A stretch of DNA of 15,137 bases, taken from the NCBI GenBank assembly GCA_013001365.1, contig JABDMQ010000403.1, positions 1-15,137 on the forward strand. Direction: 5' to 3'. Shown one piece after another: positions 1 to 6,800 of the stretch. The translations under genes were made by a program, and so were the position numbers. The first letter of the stretch is position 1, and each line of letters begins with the position of its first letter. This stretch comes from Flavobacteriaceae bacterium (GTDB lineage: Bacteria > Bacteroidota > Bacteroidia > Flavobacteriales > Flavobacteriaceae). The notes under the pieces were generated by a model. The model did not search any database, had not been told where the DNA came from, and worked only from the letters and a program-made list of their open reading frames with translations.

Positions 1-2
1 GT

Positions 3-137
3 AGTATTCGTTCCAGCAATATTGTTCATTTCAAGAATGCTGGTTTTAAGGAAGTACATAGTTCTGCATTATTAGATAACAGTGAACATTCTGATGTAAA
101 TGAAATACGGAAACTTATGGTATTTACGAATAATTAG
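3..137 (+). CDS. C-terminal end of a probable GNAT-family N-acetyltransferase (partial)
   Basis: Only the last 44 codons are in the window; the 5' part lies off the left edge. The frame is open from base 3 and ends at TAG 135-137. The translated piece contains HFKNAGFKEV and ends in EIRKLMVFTNN. This resembles the last strands of the GNAT fold, where a conserved K/N-x-GF-x-E-V segment is followed by a basic beta strand. No acetyl-CoA loop is visible because it would lie upstream, so the family call rests on this short match alone. The gene converges on the LOG-family gene and the two stop codons overlap in the tetranucleotide TTAG. The presence of a coding region here is fairly sure; the function is tentative. 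Confidence 0.45.
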   Translation, partial: SIRSSNIVHFKNAGFKEVHSSALLDNSEHSDVNEIRKLMVFTNN

Positions 138-724
138 GTTCTTTCTTCCTTTAACCATTTAGGAACAGGAATGGGCTTATAGTCGGAAAGTTTCTGTAAA
201 AGTCCATCAATCGTAGTATCTACCAATAGCATTTCATAATTCGTCATTTTCAGGAATCCCTTTCTAACCATATTTTCTAGGAGTTTAAATAAGTCATCGT
301 AAAATCCATTTACATTCAATAAACCAATTGGTTTCTGGTGAAGCCCTAATTGCGCCCAAGTAATGATCTCGAACAATTCCTCAAGAGTGCCGAATCCACC
401 TGGCAAAGCAATGAAGGCATCTGCAAGTTCATTCATCTTAAGCTTTCGTTCGTGCATGTTCTGCGTCGATATCAATTCAGTTAAGCCCAAATGAACAACC
501 TCTTTCATTTTCAAGAATTCAGGTATTACTCCAACAACTTTGCCTCCGTCGTTAAGAGCTGCTTCAGCAATTTTGCCCATAACACCTATTTTAGCCGCAC
601 CATAGACCAATCGAATATTCTTATGGGCCATTGTTTTTCCTAAATTAGAAGCTTGATCCAATACATCGGTATCGTTTCCTTCACTACTCCCACAAAAAAC
701 TGCAATTGATTTTATTTCGTTCAT
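134..724 (-). CDS. LOG family protein (TIGR00730; nucleoside 5'-monophosphate phosphoribohydrolase-like)
   Basis: A 196-residue cytosolic Rossmann-fold protein of the LOG / 'lysine decarboxylase-like' family. Characterised members cleave the N-glycosidic bond of (cytokinin or ordinary) nucleoside 5'-monophosphates. The family marks are complete: CGSS near the N-terminus (11-14), the YGAAKIGVMG phosphate-binding segment (41-50), MHERK (90-94) and the PGGFGTLEE signature (108-116) that carries the catalytic Glu. Length is typical. It is the last gene of a leftward operon: its ATG (724-722) overlaps the prmC stop TGA in ATGA, so translation is probably coupled. In the family the substrate of bacterial members is often undetermined, and 'lysine decarboxylase' is an old misannotation. 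Confidence 0.9.
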   Translation of the reverse strand: MNEIKSIAVFCGSSEGNDTDVLDQASNLGKTMAHKNIRLVYGAAKIGVMGKIAEAALNDGGKVVGVIPEFLKMKEVVHLGLTELISTQNMHERKLKMNELADAFIALPGGFGTLEELFEIITWAQLGLHQKPIGLLNVNGFYDDLFKLLENMVRKGFLKMTNYEMLLVDTTIDGLLQKLSDYKPIPVPKWLKEERT

Positions 725-1581
725 GACTTTATTGCTCTTATCATCCTGTCTTTTCCATAAATATCTTGTTTCAACTGAATGTCTGAATACTTATTCTCTT
801 TCAACAAGTTACAAATTTCTTGGCCAAATTTTTCATTGATCTCGAAATAAAGACTGCCATTTACCTTTAACGCCTTTTTCGCAAATTCAATGATTCCATT
901 ATAAAATAATAATGCACGATCATCATCAACAAACAAAGCCGAATGAGGTTCGTTATCCAATACATTTAATCTCATCTCCTTTTTTTCACTATTAAGTACG
1001 TATGGAGGATTCGAGACAATTATATCGAATTCCTTATCCATGATTTCTTCTGATAATGTTTCTGATAGAAGAATATCCGTTTGAAAGAACCTCACACCCA
1101 CGTCGTTTATTGAAGCATTTTCGGTCGCCAGACCTATAGCTCGTCTTGAAATATCCAATCCACTTATTTGAGCTTCAGGTAGGTTCTTGGCCAGGACGAT
1201 GGCTATGCAACCACTTCCGGTACCCACATCAAGAATCTTAAGATTCATACCTTGACATTCTTCAAGGACCCAAGTAACGAGTTCTTCCGTTTCTGGCCTC
1301 GGAATCAAGACATCTTTGTTGAGCTTGAAATGTAACCCAAAGAATTCGGTATTTCCAAGTATATATTGAATAGGCTTCTGGCTCTTCAGTTCTTCAAGCG
1401 CTTCAAGCATAATAGTCTGATCTGGTCCAGATATTACCTTATCTGGCTCTAATGCAATACTATATTTAGGCAATTGGAAGTATTGTTCAATAAGCATATA
1501 AAAGAAGCTTTCTACCTCATTGAAATCATAAATATCATCAAGTTGGATATGGTATTCTGAACGAATCTCTTTTAATGTCAT
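721..1581 (-). CDS. prmC: Peptide chain release factor N5-glutamine methyltransferase PrmC (HemK)
   Basis: SAM-dependent enzyme that methylates the Gln of the GGQ motif in release factors RF1/RF2, needed for efficient translation termination. An N-terminal helical domain (about 1-85) is followed by PRPETE (94-99), the SAM-binding loop LDVGTGSG (117-124) and the catalytic NPPY motif (191-194) that recognises glutamine. I place the start at ATG 1581-1579 (286 aa). A longer frame reaches 1608, but the chosen ATG overlaps the upstream gene's TGA in the ATGA form also seen at the next junction, and MTLKEIR is where homologues typically begin. The gene lies between a GNAT acetyltransferase and a LOG-family gene in one leftward operon. 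Confidence 0.93.
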   Translation of the reverse strand: MTLKEIRSEYHIQLDDIYDFNEVESFFYMLIEQYFQLPKYSIALEPDKVISGPDQTIMLEALEELKSQKPIQYILGNTEFFGLHFKLNKDVLIPRPETEELVTWVLEECQGMNLKILDVGTGSGCIAIVLAKNLPEAQISGLDISRRAIGLATENASINDVGVRFFQTDILLSETLSEEIMDKEFDIIVSNPPYVLNSEKKEMRLNVLDNEPHSALFVDDDRALLFYNGIIEFAKKALKVNGSLYFEINEKFGQEICNLLKENKYSDIQLKQDIYGKDRMIRAIKS

Positions 1582-2069
1582 AGGTCCTTTATCATCCATA
1601 CACCGCACGAATAGTGGCCTGTTCCTCCTAGTGGCCCATCTAGGTTCTTGAACCCGTCTTTTTCGTACAGATGTATCGCAGCCTTCAATTCACTTGCAGA
1701 TTCAAGGTAGCATTTGTCATAACCAAATGATTTTGCTTGGCCTAAGCATTTTTTGAAAATGAGTTTGCCATATCCTTTTCCGCGAGCTTGTGGTATGAAA
1801 TACATTTTCTGAAGCTCACAAATGTTTTCATCTACATTGGCCAAAGGCTTTATACCACCACCACCAATAACTTCTCCATGTTCTTCAACCACAAAATAAG
1901 CTTCCCTATCGCCTTGATAAGATTGATACATTTGCTTAGTTTCTAAATCCTCATACGCAGTACCTACCAATGGCAAACCAAACTCTGGAAAAATGGACTT
2001 GATAATTGACTCCATTCTTTCATTATCGCGTTCTTCGATCTCGCGAATTGTGATAGAATTCATACTCAT
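1578..2069 (-). CDS. GNAT family N-acetyltransferase
   Basis: A 163-residue single-domain acetyltransferase. The acetyl-CoA pyrophosphate-binding loop QARGKGYGK (94-102, consensus Q/RxxGxG/A) is clear. It follows a strand with ELQKMYF and precedes the long helix. The C-terminal half has LYEKDGFKNLDGP, the usual K-x-GF turn. The substrate cannot be read from the sequence. It is the first gene of the leftward operon with prmC and the LOG-family gene. There are two possible starts, ATG 2069 and ATG 2063 (MSMN); the outer one is given. It is transcribed divergently from the lipoprotein gene across a 54-bp gap. No clean -7 box was found for this strand. Confidence 0.85.
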   Translation of the reverse strand: MSMNSITIREIEERDNERMESIIKSIFPEFGLPLVGTAYEDLETKQMYQSYQGDREAYFVVEEHGEVIGGGGIKPLANVDENICELQKMYFIPQARGKGYGKLIFKKCLGQAKSFGYDKCYLESASELKAAIHLYEKDGFKNLDGPLGGTGHYSCGVWMIKDL

Positions 2070-2078
2070 TTAATATGC

Positions 2079-2086
2079 TATTTTTG
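2079..2086 (+). promoter_or_regulatory. Bacteroidota -7 promoter box for the lipoprotein-ribD operon
   Basis: TATTTTTG matches TAnnTTTG exactly and lies 37 bases before the ATG of the lipoprotein gene in a short divergent gap, giving a predicted leader of about 30 nt. The expected upstream TTTG (-33) is not evident at the usual spacing, so this rests on the -7 box and its position. Confidence 0.5.
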
Positions 2087-2123
2087 TACCAGTGAAGATA
2101 CATTAATTATATTATTTTCTTAA

Positions 2124-2579
2124 ATGAAGAATTTAGTTTTATTACTACTAATATCATTGTTAGCCCATAGTTGTAAAGTCAATGAAAAACCTCAATTCCT
2201 GAGGGTTGAGAACATAAAGGTCTTGGAGTCAACAGCCGAGCAGATAACGCTTACTGTCGATGCCTATTTCATGAATCCTAACGATGTGAAAGGAGAATTG
2301 AAAACAGATGAGATCATGGTCTTGATCAATGACAATGAAATGGCCAAAGTCTCCTCCGAAAGTTTTAAAGTTCCTGCAAAAAAGGAATTCTCAATACCAT
2401 TGAAGGCCAATATCTCAACAGACAGTATATTAAGCAATCAAAGCATTGGAGGGCTAATAGGGAGTCTGTTCAGTAAAACGATCAAAGTACAGTACAAGGG
2501 CGATATCGAGTACAAGGTTTTTGGTTTCAGCCATACCTATTATATAGATAGAACAGAAAACATAAAAATCAAGTTCTGA
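2124..2579 (+). CDS. Small lipoprotein with a LEA type 2 (WHy-like) domain
   Basis: A 151-residue protein with a lipoprotein signal peptide: a short basic start, a Leu/Ile-rich core and a putative lipobox LAHSC with Cys17 as the lipidated residue. The mature part reads as alternating beta strands (LRVENIKVLES, ITLTVDAYFMNPNDV, IEYKVFGFSHTYYID). It fits the LEA14/WHy beta-sandwich, whose hallmark is a strand followed by N-P-N, here MNPND. Such proteins are envelope-anchored and their exact role in bacteria is not established. It is the first gene of an operon with ribD, whose first codon lies three bases after this gene's TGA in the same frame. The lipoprotein call is firmer than the domain call. 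Confidence 0.7.
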   Translation: MKNLVLLLLISLLAHSCKVNEKPQFLRVENIKVLESTAEQITLTVDAYFMNPNDVKGELKTDEIMVLINDNEMAKVSSESFKVPAKKEFSIPLKANISTDSILSNQSIGGLIGSLFSKTIKVQYKGDIEYKVFGFSHTYYIDRTENIKIKF

Positions 2580-2582
2580 TTC

Positions 2583-3590
2583 TTGATAGATCATGAAACA
2601 TATATGCAACGATGTTTGCAGCTTGCAGCATCAGGCTTAGGCACAACAAGGCCAAATCCCTCTGTGGGTTGTGTAATAGTCCATAAAGACAGAATTATTG
2701 GTGAAGGCTTTACATCGCCTTATGGTGGTGCTCATGCAGAAGTCAATGCCATCGAATCCGTTGTCGATAAATCGCTATTAAAACAAGCTAAACTCTATGT
2801 CACTCTAGAACCGTGCTCTCATCATGGCAAAACCCCGCCTTGTTCAGATTTGATCATTGAATACAGAATTCCAGAAGTATTCATAGGAACTACCGATACG
2901 AGTAGCAAAGTAGCCGGAAAAGGAATTGAGAAATTGAAAGAATCTGGATGCCGTGTTACAAAGGGCATTCTTGAAAAGGAGTGTAAGGTGCATCATAAGA
3001 GATTCTTGACCTATCATGACAAGAAACGCCCTTACATTATCTTGAAATGGGCTCAGTCGCAAGATGGATTCATAGCTCCGAAGACCAAACAACTTAATAG
3101 ACCGGTTTGGATCACTAATGAATATTCAAGGCAATTGGTTCATAAATGGCGGACAATGGAGCATGCAATATTGGTCGGCACCAATACTGTCAAGGAAGAC
3201 AATCCTTATCTTACAGCGCGACATTGGCAAGGACAGAATCCGATACGTGTAGTCCTTGATAAAAAGAAAACGCTTTCTAAAGATCACAATGTCTTCGATA
3301 AGAACGCTGAAACACTATTAATCGCTGCAAGTGCTATTGATTTCAATAGGTCTATTGCCATTCAAATCTGTGAGGTTTTGTTCAATAACAAAATACAGTC
3401 CATTATAATAGAAGGAGGCTTGAAAACCTTACAAACATTCATTGATGAAGGCCTCTGGGACGAAGCTCGCGTATTTACAGGAGATAAAAACCTGAATGAA
3501 GGAATCAGCAAACCGCATTTTTCTGGAAGATTGATCTCGGAGGAGCATTTCATGAATGACACCTTAAGGATTTATCATAACATATTTTAA
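2583..3590 (+). CDS. ribD: Bifunctional riboflavin biosynthesis deaminase/reductase RibD
   Basis: Catalyses steps two and three of riboflavin synthesis: deamination of the pyrimidine formed from GTP, then NADPH-dependent reduction of the ribosyl side chain. The N-terminal deaminase domain has the zinc site HAEVNAI (His51, catalytic Glu53) and PCSHHGKTPPC (Cys78, Cys87). The reductase domain runs from about residue 146 (KWAQSQDG, AILVGTNTV, DNPYLTAR) to the IIEGG motif. At 335 residues it is near full family length. The start is TTG 2583-2585: no in-frame ATG exists between the upstream stop and codon 8 (ATG 2604). The HETYMQRCLQLA stretch usual at the N-terminus of homologues would be lost with the later start. 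Tight 3-base spacing on both sides suggests coupled translation. Confidence 0.94.
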   Translation: MIDHETYMQRCLQLAASGLGTTRPNPSVGCVIVHKDRIIGEGFTSPYGGAHAEVNAIESVVDKSLLKQAKLYVTLEPCSHHGKTPPCSDLIIEYRIPEVFIGTTDTSSKVAGKGIEKLKESGCRVTKGILEKECKVHHKRFLTYHDKKRPYIILKWAQSQDGFIAPKTKQLNRPVWITNEYSRQLVHKWRTMEHAILVGTNTVKEDNPYLTARHWQGQNPIRVVLDKKKTLSKDHNVFDKNAETLLIAASAIDFNRSIAIQICEVLFNNKIQSIIIEGGLKTLQTFIDEGLWDEARVFTGDKNLNEGISKPHFSGRLISEEHFMNDTLRIYHNIF

Positions 3591-3593
3591 AAA

Positions 3594-4214
3594 TTGAAGG
3601 ATAAAGACTCCTATCTTACAATTGTAGCTCCTTCAGAAGAGATTCTATTCAAGGACAGGAACAGTAAGTTCTTCGGATATGCATTTCCTGTAACAAATGA
3701 TCAACAAGTAAAATCCCGGTTAAAAGAATTAAAGAGCAAGCATCATTCCGCAGGACACTGGTGTTATGCTTTTCAAATAGGGGTCAAGAACGTTTCATAT
3801 AGAGTCAATGATGATGGAGAACCCAACAATAGTGCAGGAATGCCGATCTACGGCCAGATTCAATCTTATGGCATAACCAATGTACTTATTGTGGTTGTTC
3901 GTTACTTTGGTGGCACCAAGCTTGGAGTTGGAGGATTGATCAATGCCTGCAGAATTACAGCTCAATGGGCTTTAGAAGCAAGCAGTATCGTTGAAAAGAC
4001 CATCAATAAGCGAATCCAGATTGTCTGTCCCTACGAACAGTTGAATAAAGTCATGAGATTGATCAAAACAAGGAACCTTAAAATAATCCATCAAGAAATG
4101 GAACTTGGATGTAAATTGGAAATTGAGGTACGATTAAAGGATTCTGAAACAATATTTGATTATTTAAAAACGCAAAAGAATATAAAAGTGAAATATCTTG
4201 ATGATTCGATTTAG
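3594..4214 (+). CDS. IMPACT (YigZ/UPF0029) family protein
   Basis: A 206-residue protein of the YigZ/IMPACT family, cytosolic and of unsettled biochemical role; eukaryotic IMPACT regulates the Gcn2 kinase, and the bacterial proteins carry an RNA-binding-like C-terminal domain. The signature is complete: KFFGYAFPV (25-33), the conserved segment HHSAGHWCYAF (50-60), DDGEPNNSAGMPI (73-85) and VVRYFGGTKLGVGGL (101-115). A smaller C-terminal domain follows from about 135 (IVCPYEQLNKVMRLI). The start is TTG 3594-3596, three bases after the ribD TAA. There is no nearby in-frame ATG, and the first one inside the gene would remove a third of the protein. It ends in a TTAG overlap with the convergent thioesterase gene. 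Confidence 0.88.
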   Translation: MKDKDSYLTIVAPSEEILFKDRNSKFFGYAFPVTNDQQVKSRLKELKSKHHSAGHWCYAFQIGVKNVSYRVNDDGEPNNSAGMPIYGQIQSYGITNVLIVVVRYFGGTKLGVGGLINACRITAQWALEASSIVEKTINKRIQIVCPYEQLNKVMRLIKTRNLKIIHQEMELGCKLEIEVRLKDSETIFDYLKTQKNIKVKYLDDSI

Positions 4215-4603
4215 AGACTGTCCAAAATGAATTTTGGGGCCCTTATAGGTCTATTTGTTCTCATGTCGATGAAAGCTAAAATGGTATTCGCTGTTGTTAA
4301 AATCTCACCATTTTCATTTGTGATTTCATAATCAAATTCGATCTTTGCCGTAGGCATTTTCTTGAGTTGTGTTTTAACATTAACTACGTCATCATAACGT
4401 GCTGATTTTTTGAAATTTAAACTCAATGAGATAACAGGAAGCATGATGCCATCTTCTTCCATTTTTCGATAGGAAATTCCAAGATTCCTTAACCATTCAA
4501 TTCTCCCCATCTCTAGGTATTGCGTATAATTGCCGTGATAGACAACACCCATTTGATCGGTCTCACCATAACGAATGCGTATCTTGATTTCGTGAGATTT
4601 CAT
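4211..4603 (-). CDS. Acyl-CoA thioesterase, YbgC/4-hydroxybenzoyl-CoA thioesterase type (hotdog fold)
   Basis: A 130-residue single hotdog-fold protein predicted to hydrolyse acyl-CoA thioesters in the cytosol. The active-site segment RYGETDQMGVVYHGNY (11-26) contains the catalytic Asp16 and is followed by EMGRIEWLRNLG at the start of the central helix, both standard for YbgC-like enzymes. Length is typical (about 130-140). YbgC in enterobacteria sits beside the Tol-Pal genes; here the neighbours are the IMPACT-family gene and dnaA, so the genomic setting gives no hint of substrate. It is transcribed away from dnaA, alone. The substrate (short-chain or phospholipid-linked acyl-CoA) cannot be decided from sequence. 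Confidence 0.88.
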   Translation of the reverse strand: MKSHEIKIRIRYGETDQMGVVYHGNYTQYLEMGRIEWLRNLGISYRKMEEDGIMLPVISLSLNFKKSARYDDVVNVKTQLKKMPTAKIEFDYEITNENGEILTTANTILAFIDMRTNRPIRAPKFILDSL

Positions 4604-4810
4604 TATGATTTATCGATGATTTTTAAAATTAATTTTGTATTTTCAACCATAATTAAACATGCGAAAAAAATTCTTTAAATTCAACCCCATTTGATTTTTT
4701 TTTTTAGAATTTTGTTCACATATTTGTCGGGCAAGAATGTCACACAGGAGAAACTCGAATTTCTCTTTTTTTTGCCAAACTAACTAACTAGAAAACACTA
4801 AGAATTAATA
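4604..4810. promoter_or_regulatory. Divergent intergenic region and dnaA leader
   Basis: This 207-bp AT-rich gap separates the thioesterase (leftward) from dnaA (rightward). On the plus strand there is one exact TAnnTTTG box (TAATTTTG, 4630-4637), which would give a leader of about 165 nt. A one-mismatch box (CATATTTG, 4719-4726) has TTTG 25 bases upstream (4690-4693). An 11-base T-run (4695-4705) is followed by AGAATTTT (4706-4713), an 8-bp inverted match to AAAATTCT at 4667-4674. A hairpin with a T-run lies nearer dnaA and is listed separately. Direct ACTA repeats (ctaactaacta) sit around 4780-4790. I see no DnaA-box cluster, so this does not look like an origin. Confidence 0.4.
4748..4773 (+). 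terminator. Hairpin plus T-run in the dnaA leader (possible attenuator)
   Basis: GAGAAA (4748-4753) and TTTCTC (4760-4765) form a perfect 6-bp inverted repeat around a 6-base loop, followed immediately by eight T residues (4766-4773), about 37 bases before the dnaA ATG. The shape is that of an intrinsic terminator, but the stem has only two G-C pairs and is weak. It could be a transcription attenuator, part of a regulatory leader, or chance in AT-rich DNA. Confidence 0.3.
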
Positions 4811-6238
4811 ATGAGTATTACTGCGCAATCGGTCTGGAATAATTGTCTCTCTTTTATAAAGGACAATATCCAGCCACAAGCATACAAAACTTGGTTCGAA
4901 CCAATTGTTGCAGTCAAGCTAACAGATAAGGCCTTGAGCATACAAGTGCCTAGTAAATTCTTCTATGAGTGGCTTGAAGAACATTATGTAAAGATCTTAA
5001 AAGTATCCTTGACTCGTGAATTAGGCGAAGATGCCAAACTGGTTTATGTAATAAAAATGGAGAACACCTATGGCAATAGGCAACCGTTCACAGAGAAAAT
5101 TCCTAGTTCCAATAGAGAGGCCGTTAAACCCCAAGATGTAGATATTCCCTTTAATAATAAGAGTCCTGAGTTAAAGAACCCTTTCGTTATTCCAGGAATA
5201 CGAAATGTTAAGATCGAATCTCAACTCAATCCTAATTACAGCTTTGATAATTTCTTGGAAGGCGACTCAAATCGTTTGGCCAGGAATGCTGGGTTGGCAG
5301 TTGCTGCCAAACCTGGTGGAACATCGTTTAACCCATTGCTCATTTTTGGCGGTGTTGGATTGGGCAAAACGCATTTAGCACATGCTATTGGAGTGGATAT
5401 AAAGGATAAATATCCTGAAAAGACAGTTCTTTATATTTCTGCAGAGAAATTCACGCAACAGTATATTGACTCTGTCAAGAAGAACAATCGTAACGATTTC
5501 ATACATTTTTACCAGATCATCGATGTACTCATTATAGATGATGTTCAATTCCTTTCTGGTAAGACTGGCACACAAGATGTGTTCTTCCATATCTTCAATC
5601 ATTTGCATCAGAATGGCAAACAGGTCATATTGACTAGTGACAAGGCACCTGTCGATATGCAAGACATTGAACAACGTTTATTATCTAGGTTTAAATGGGG
5701 GCTTTCTGCAGAATTGCAAAGCCCGAATTTCGAAACGCGTGTCTCCATACTAAAAAACAAACTCTACAGAGATGGTGTAGAAATGCCAGATGAAATAATA
5801 GATTATGTTGCCAAGAACATTAAGACGAATGTTCGTGAATTAGAAGGCGCCATTATTTCATTGATCGCTCAATCTTCATTCAACAAGAAAGAGATCACCA
5901 TTGATCTTGCCAAGCAAATCGTTGAGAAGTTTGTCAAGAACACCAAACGAGAGGTTTCTATTGATTATATCCAAAAAGTCGTTTCGGATTATTTTCAAAT
6001 GGATGTGGACACACTTCAATCCAAAACCAGGAAACGACATATTGTACAAGCAAGGCAACTTGCCATGTTCTTTGCCAAGAAATTCACTAAGGCCTCATTG
6101 GCAAGCATTGGGTCTCAAATTGGGCAAAGAGACCATGCCACGGTATTACATGCTTGCAAGACCGTAGATAATCTTGCATCTACTGACAAGCAATTTCGTA
6201 AATACGTAGAAGACCTTTCTAAGAAGCTTTCCTTATAA
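4811..6238 (+). CDS. dnaA: Chromosomal replication initiator protein DnaA
   Basis: The AAA+ ATPase that binds origin DnaA boxes, melts DNA and loads the replicative helicase. All four domains are present in 475 residues. Domain I (about 1-85, with WNNCLSFIKDNI and the W-F residues of the helicase-binding face) is followed by a short, poorly conserved linker. The AAA+ domain (about 140-345) has Walker A FGGVGLGKTH (179-188), Walker B LIIDD (240-244), a sensor 1 region LTSDKAP, an arginine finger in RLLSRF (289-294) and sensor 2 in NVRELEG (340-346). The C-terminal helix-turn-helix carries the DnaA signature QRDHATVLHA (439-448). ATG 4811 matches the usual start (MSxTAxSVW). Downstream genes follow closely on the same strand. 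Confidence 0.98.
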   Translation: MSITAQSVWNNCLSFIKDNIQPQAYKTWFEPIVAVKLTDKALSIQVPSKFFYEWLEEHYVKILKVSLTRELGEDAKLVYVIKMENTYGNRQPFTEKIPSSNREAVKPQDVDIPFNNKSPELKNPFVIPGIRNVKIESQLNPNYSFDNFLEGDSNRLARNAGLAVAAKPGGTSFNPLLIFGGVGLGKTHLAHAIGVDIKDKYPEKTVLYISAEKFTQQYIDSVKKNNRNDFIHFYQIIDVLIIDDVQFLSGKTGTQDVFFHIFNHLHQNGKQVILTSDKAPVDMQDIEQRLLSRFKWGLSAELQSPNFETRVSILKNKLYRDGVEMPDEIIDYVAKNIKTNVRELEGAIISLIAQSSFNKKEITIDLAKQIVEKFVKNTKREVSIDYIQKVVSDYFQMDVDTLQSKTRKRHIVQARQLAMFFAKKFTKASLASIGSQIGQRDHATVLHACKTVDNLASTDKQFRKYVEDLSKKLSL

Positions 6239-6250
6239 TTTTTAAGTTAA

Positions 6251-6703
6251 ATGACTCGCATATTAATGGTCTGCCTAGGGAATATTTGTCGTTCTCCTCT
6301 GGCCGAAGGCATTTTACGTTCAAAATTAACTTCAGATAAATTCTTTGTTGATTCTGCTGGCACGGCTGGTTACCATATTGGAAATGCACCTGACCCAAGA
6401 TCGATTGCCATTGCAAATCATTATGGATTGGACATATCAACTCAAAAATGCCGACAATTCACAGTTTCGGATTTCGATTTATTCGACCATATATTCGTGA
6501 TGGATGTCTCTAATTATAGTAATGTGGTTGAATTGGCTCGTAATTCGAAAGATATTTCAAAAGTGAGCCTGATCCTAGATCAATCCTTCCCAAATGAACA
6601 AAGGGAGGTTCCGGACCCCTACTATGGTGGAGAGAAAGGGTTTGATAATGTTTATCATTTACTTAATCATGCATGTGATTATTTGTCTAAAAGATTTCTT
6701 TAG
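6251..6703 (+). CDS. Low molecular weight protein-tyrosine phosphatase
   Basis: A 150-residue cytosolic phosphatase of the LMW-PTP/arsenate-reductase fold. The P-loop CLGNICRS near the N-terminus gives the nucleophile Cys8 and the phosphate-binding Arg14 (CX5R-S). The general acid is Asp122 in PDPYYGG (121-127), the standard D-P-Y motif, so it reads as a true tyrosine phosphatase rather than an arsenate reductase. Length is typical. It starts 12 bases after the dnaA stop and is very likely co-transcribed with it; the dnaA-LMW-PTP pairing is, as far as I know, recurrent in Flavobacteriaceae. No cognate tyrosine kinase gene is in the window, so its substrate is unknown. Confidence 0.93.
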   Translation: MTRILMVCLGNICRSPLAEGILRSKLTSDKFFVDSAGTAGYHIGNAPDPRSIAIANHYGLDISTQKCRQFTVSDFDLFDHIFVMDVSNYSNVVELARNSKDISKVSLILDQSFPNEQREVPDPYYGGEKGFDNVYHLLNHACDYLSKRFL

Positions 6704-6731
6704 AATCATTACAATTTATATTTAGGATCAA

Positions 6732-6760
6732 CGATTAAATATTGACAACGTCGATTAAAT
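6732..6760 (+). repeat. Pair of 9-bp direct repeats upstream of the sugar dehydrogenase gene
   Basis: CGATTAAAT occurs at 6732-6740 and again at 6752-6760, exactly 20 bp apart (about two helical turns, same face). The second copy runs into AAATTTTG (6757-6764), a one-mismatch version of the Bacteroidota -7 box, 37 bases before the ATG at 6801. Such placement would suit a regulator that binds over the promoter. The evidence is only the repeat and its spacing. Confidence 0.4.
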
Positions 6761-6800
6761 TTTGCTATCACTAAACAGACAAATAAATTGTAAGAATAAA

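Noticed and set aside
2844..3562. Open frames on the minus strand inside ribD (2844-3092 and 3362-3562)
   Set aside because: They lie fully inside a gene with strong motifs, show no recognisable domain and have low-complexity translations; they are frame shadows.
4691..4713. T-run with AGAATTTT as a terminator of an upstream transcript
   Set aside because: The matching arm AAAATTCT is about 30 bases away and contains a single G-C pair, and no rightward gene ends upstream within the gap except through the convergent IMPACT-family gene 450 bases away.
4604..4810. Possible chromosomal origin next to dnaA
   Set aside because: No cluster of DnaA boxes (TTATNCACA) is visible; the closest match, TTGTTCACA near 4712-4720, has two mismatches. 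AT-richness alone is not enough, and in Bacteroidota the origin is often away from dnaA. A GC-skew plot of the chromosome would settle it.
5375..6167. Other-frame open stretches inside dnaA on both strands
   Set aside because: Overlapped by the conserved AAA+ and DNA-binding domains of dnaA; no domain, no promoter box and no plausible start context.
6762..6800. Longer N-terminus for the sugar dehydrogenase from TTG 6762
   Set aside because: It would place 13 polar residues before a standard signal peptide; ATG 6801 gives a normal exported protein.
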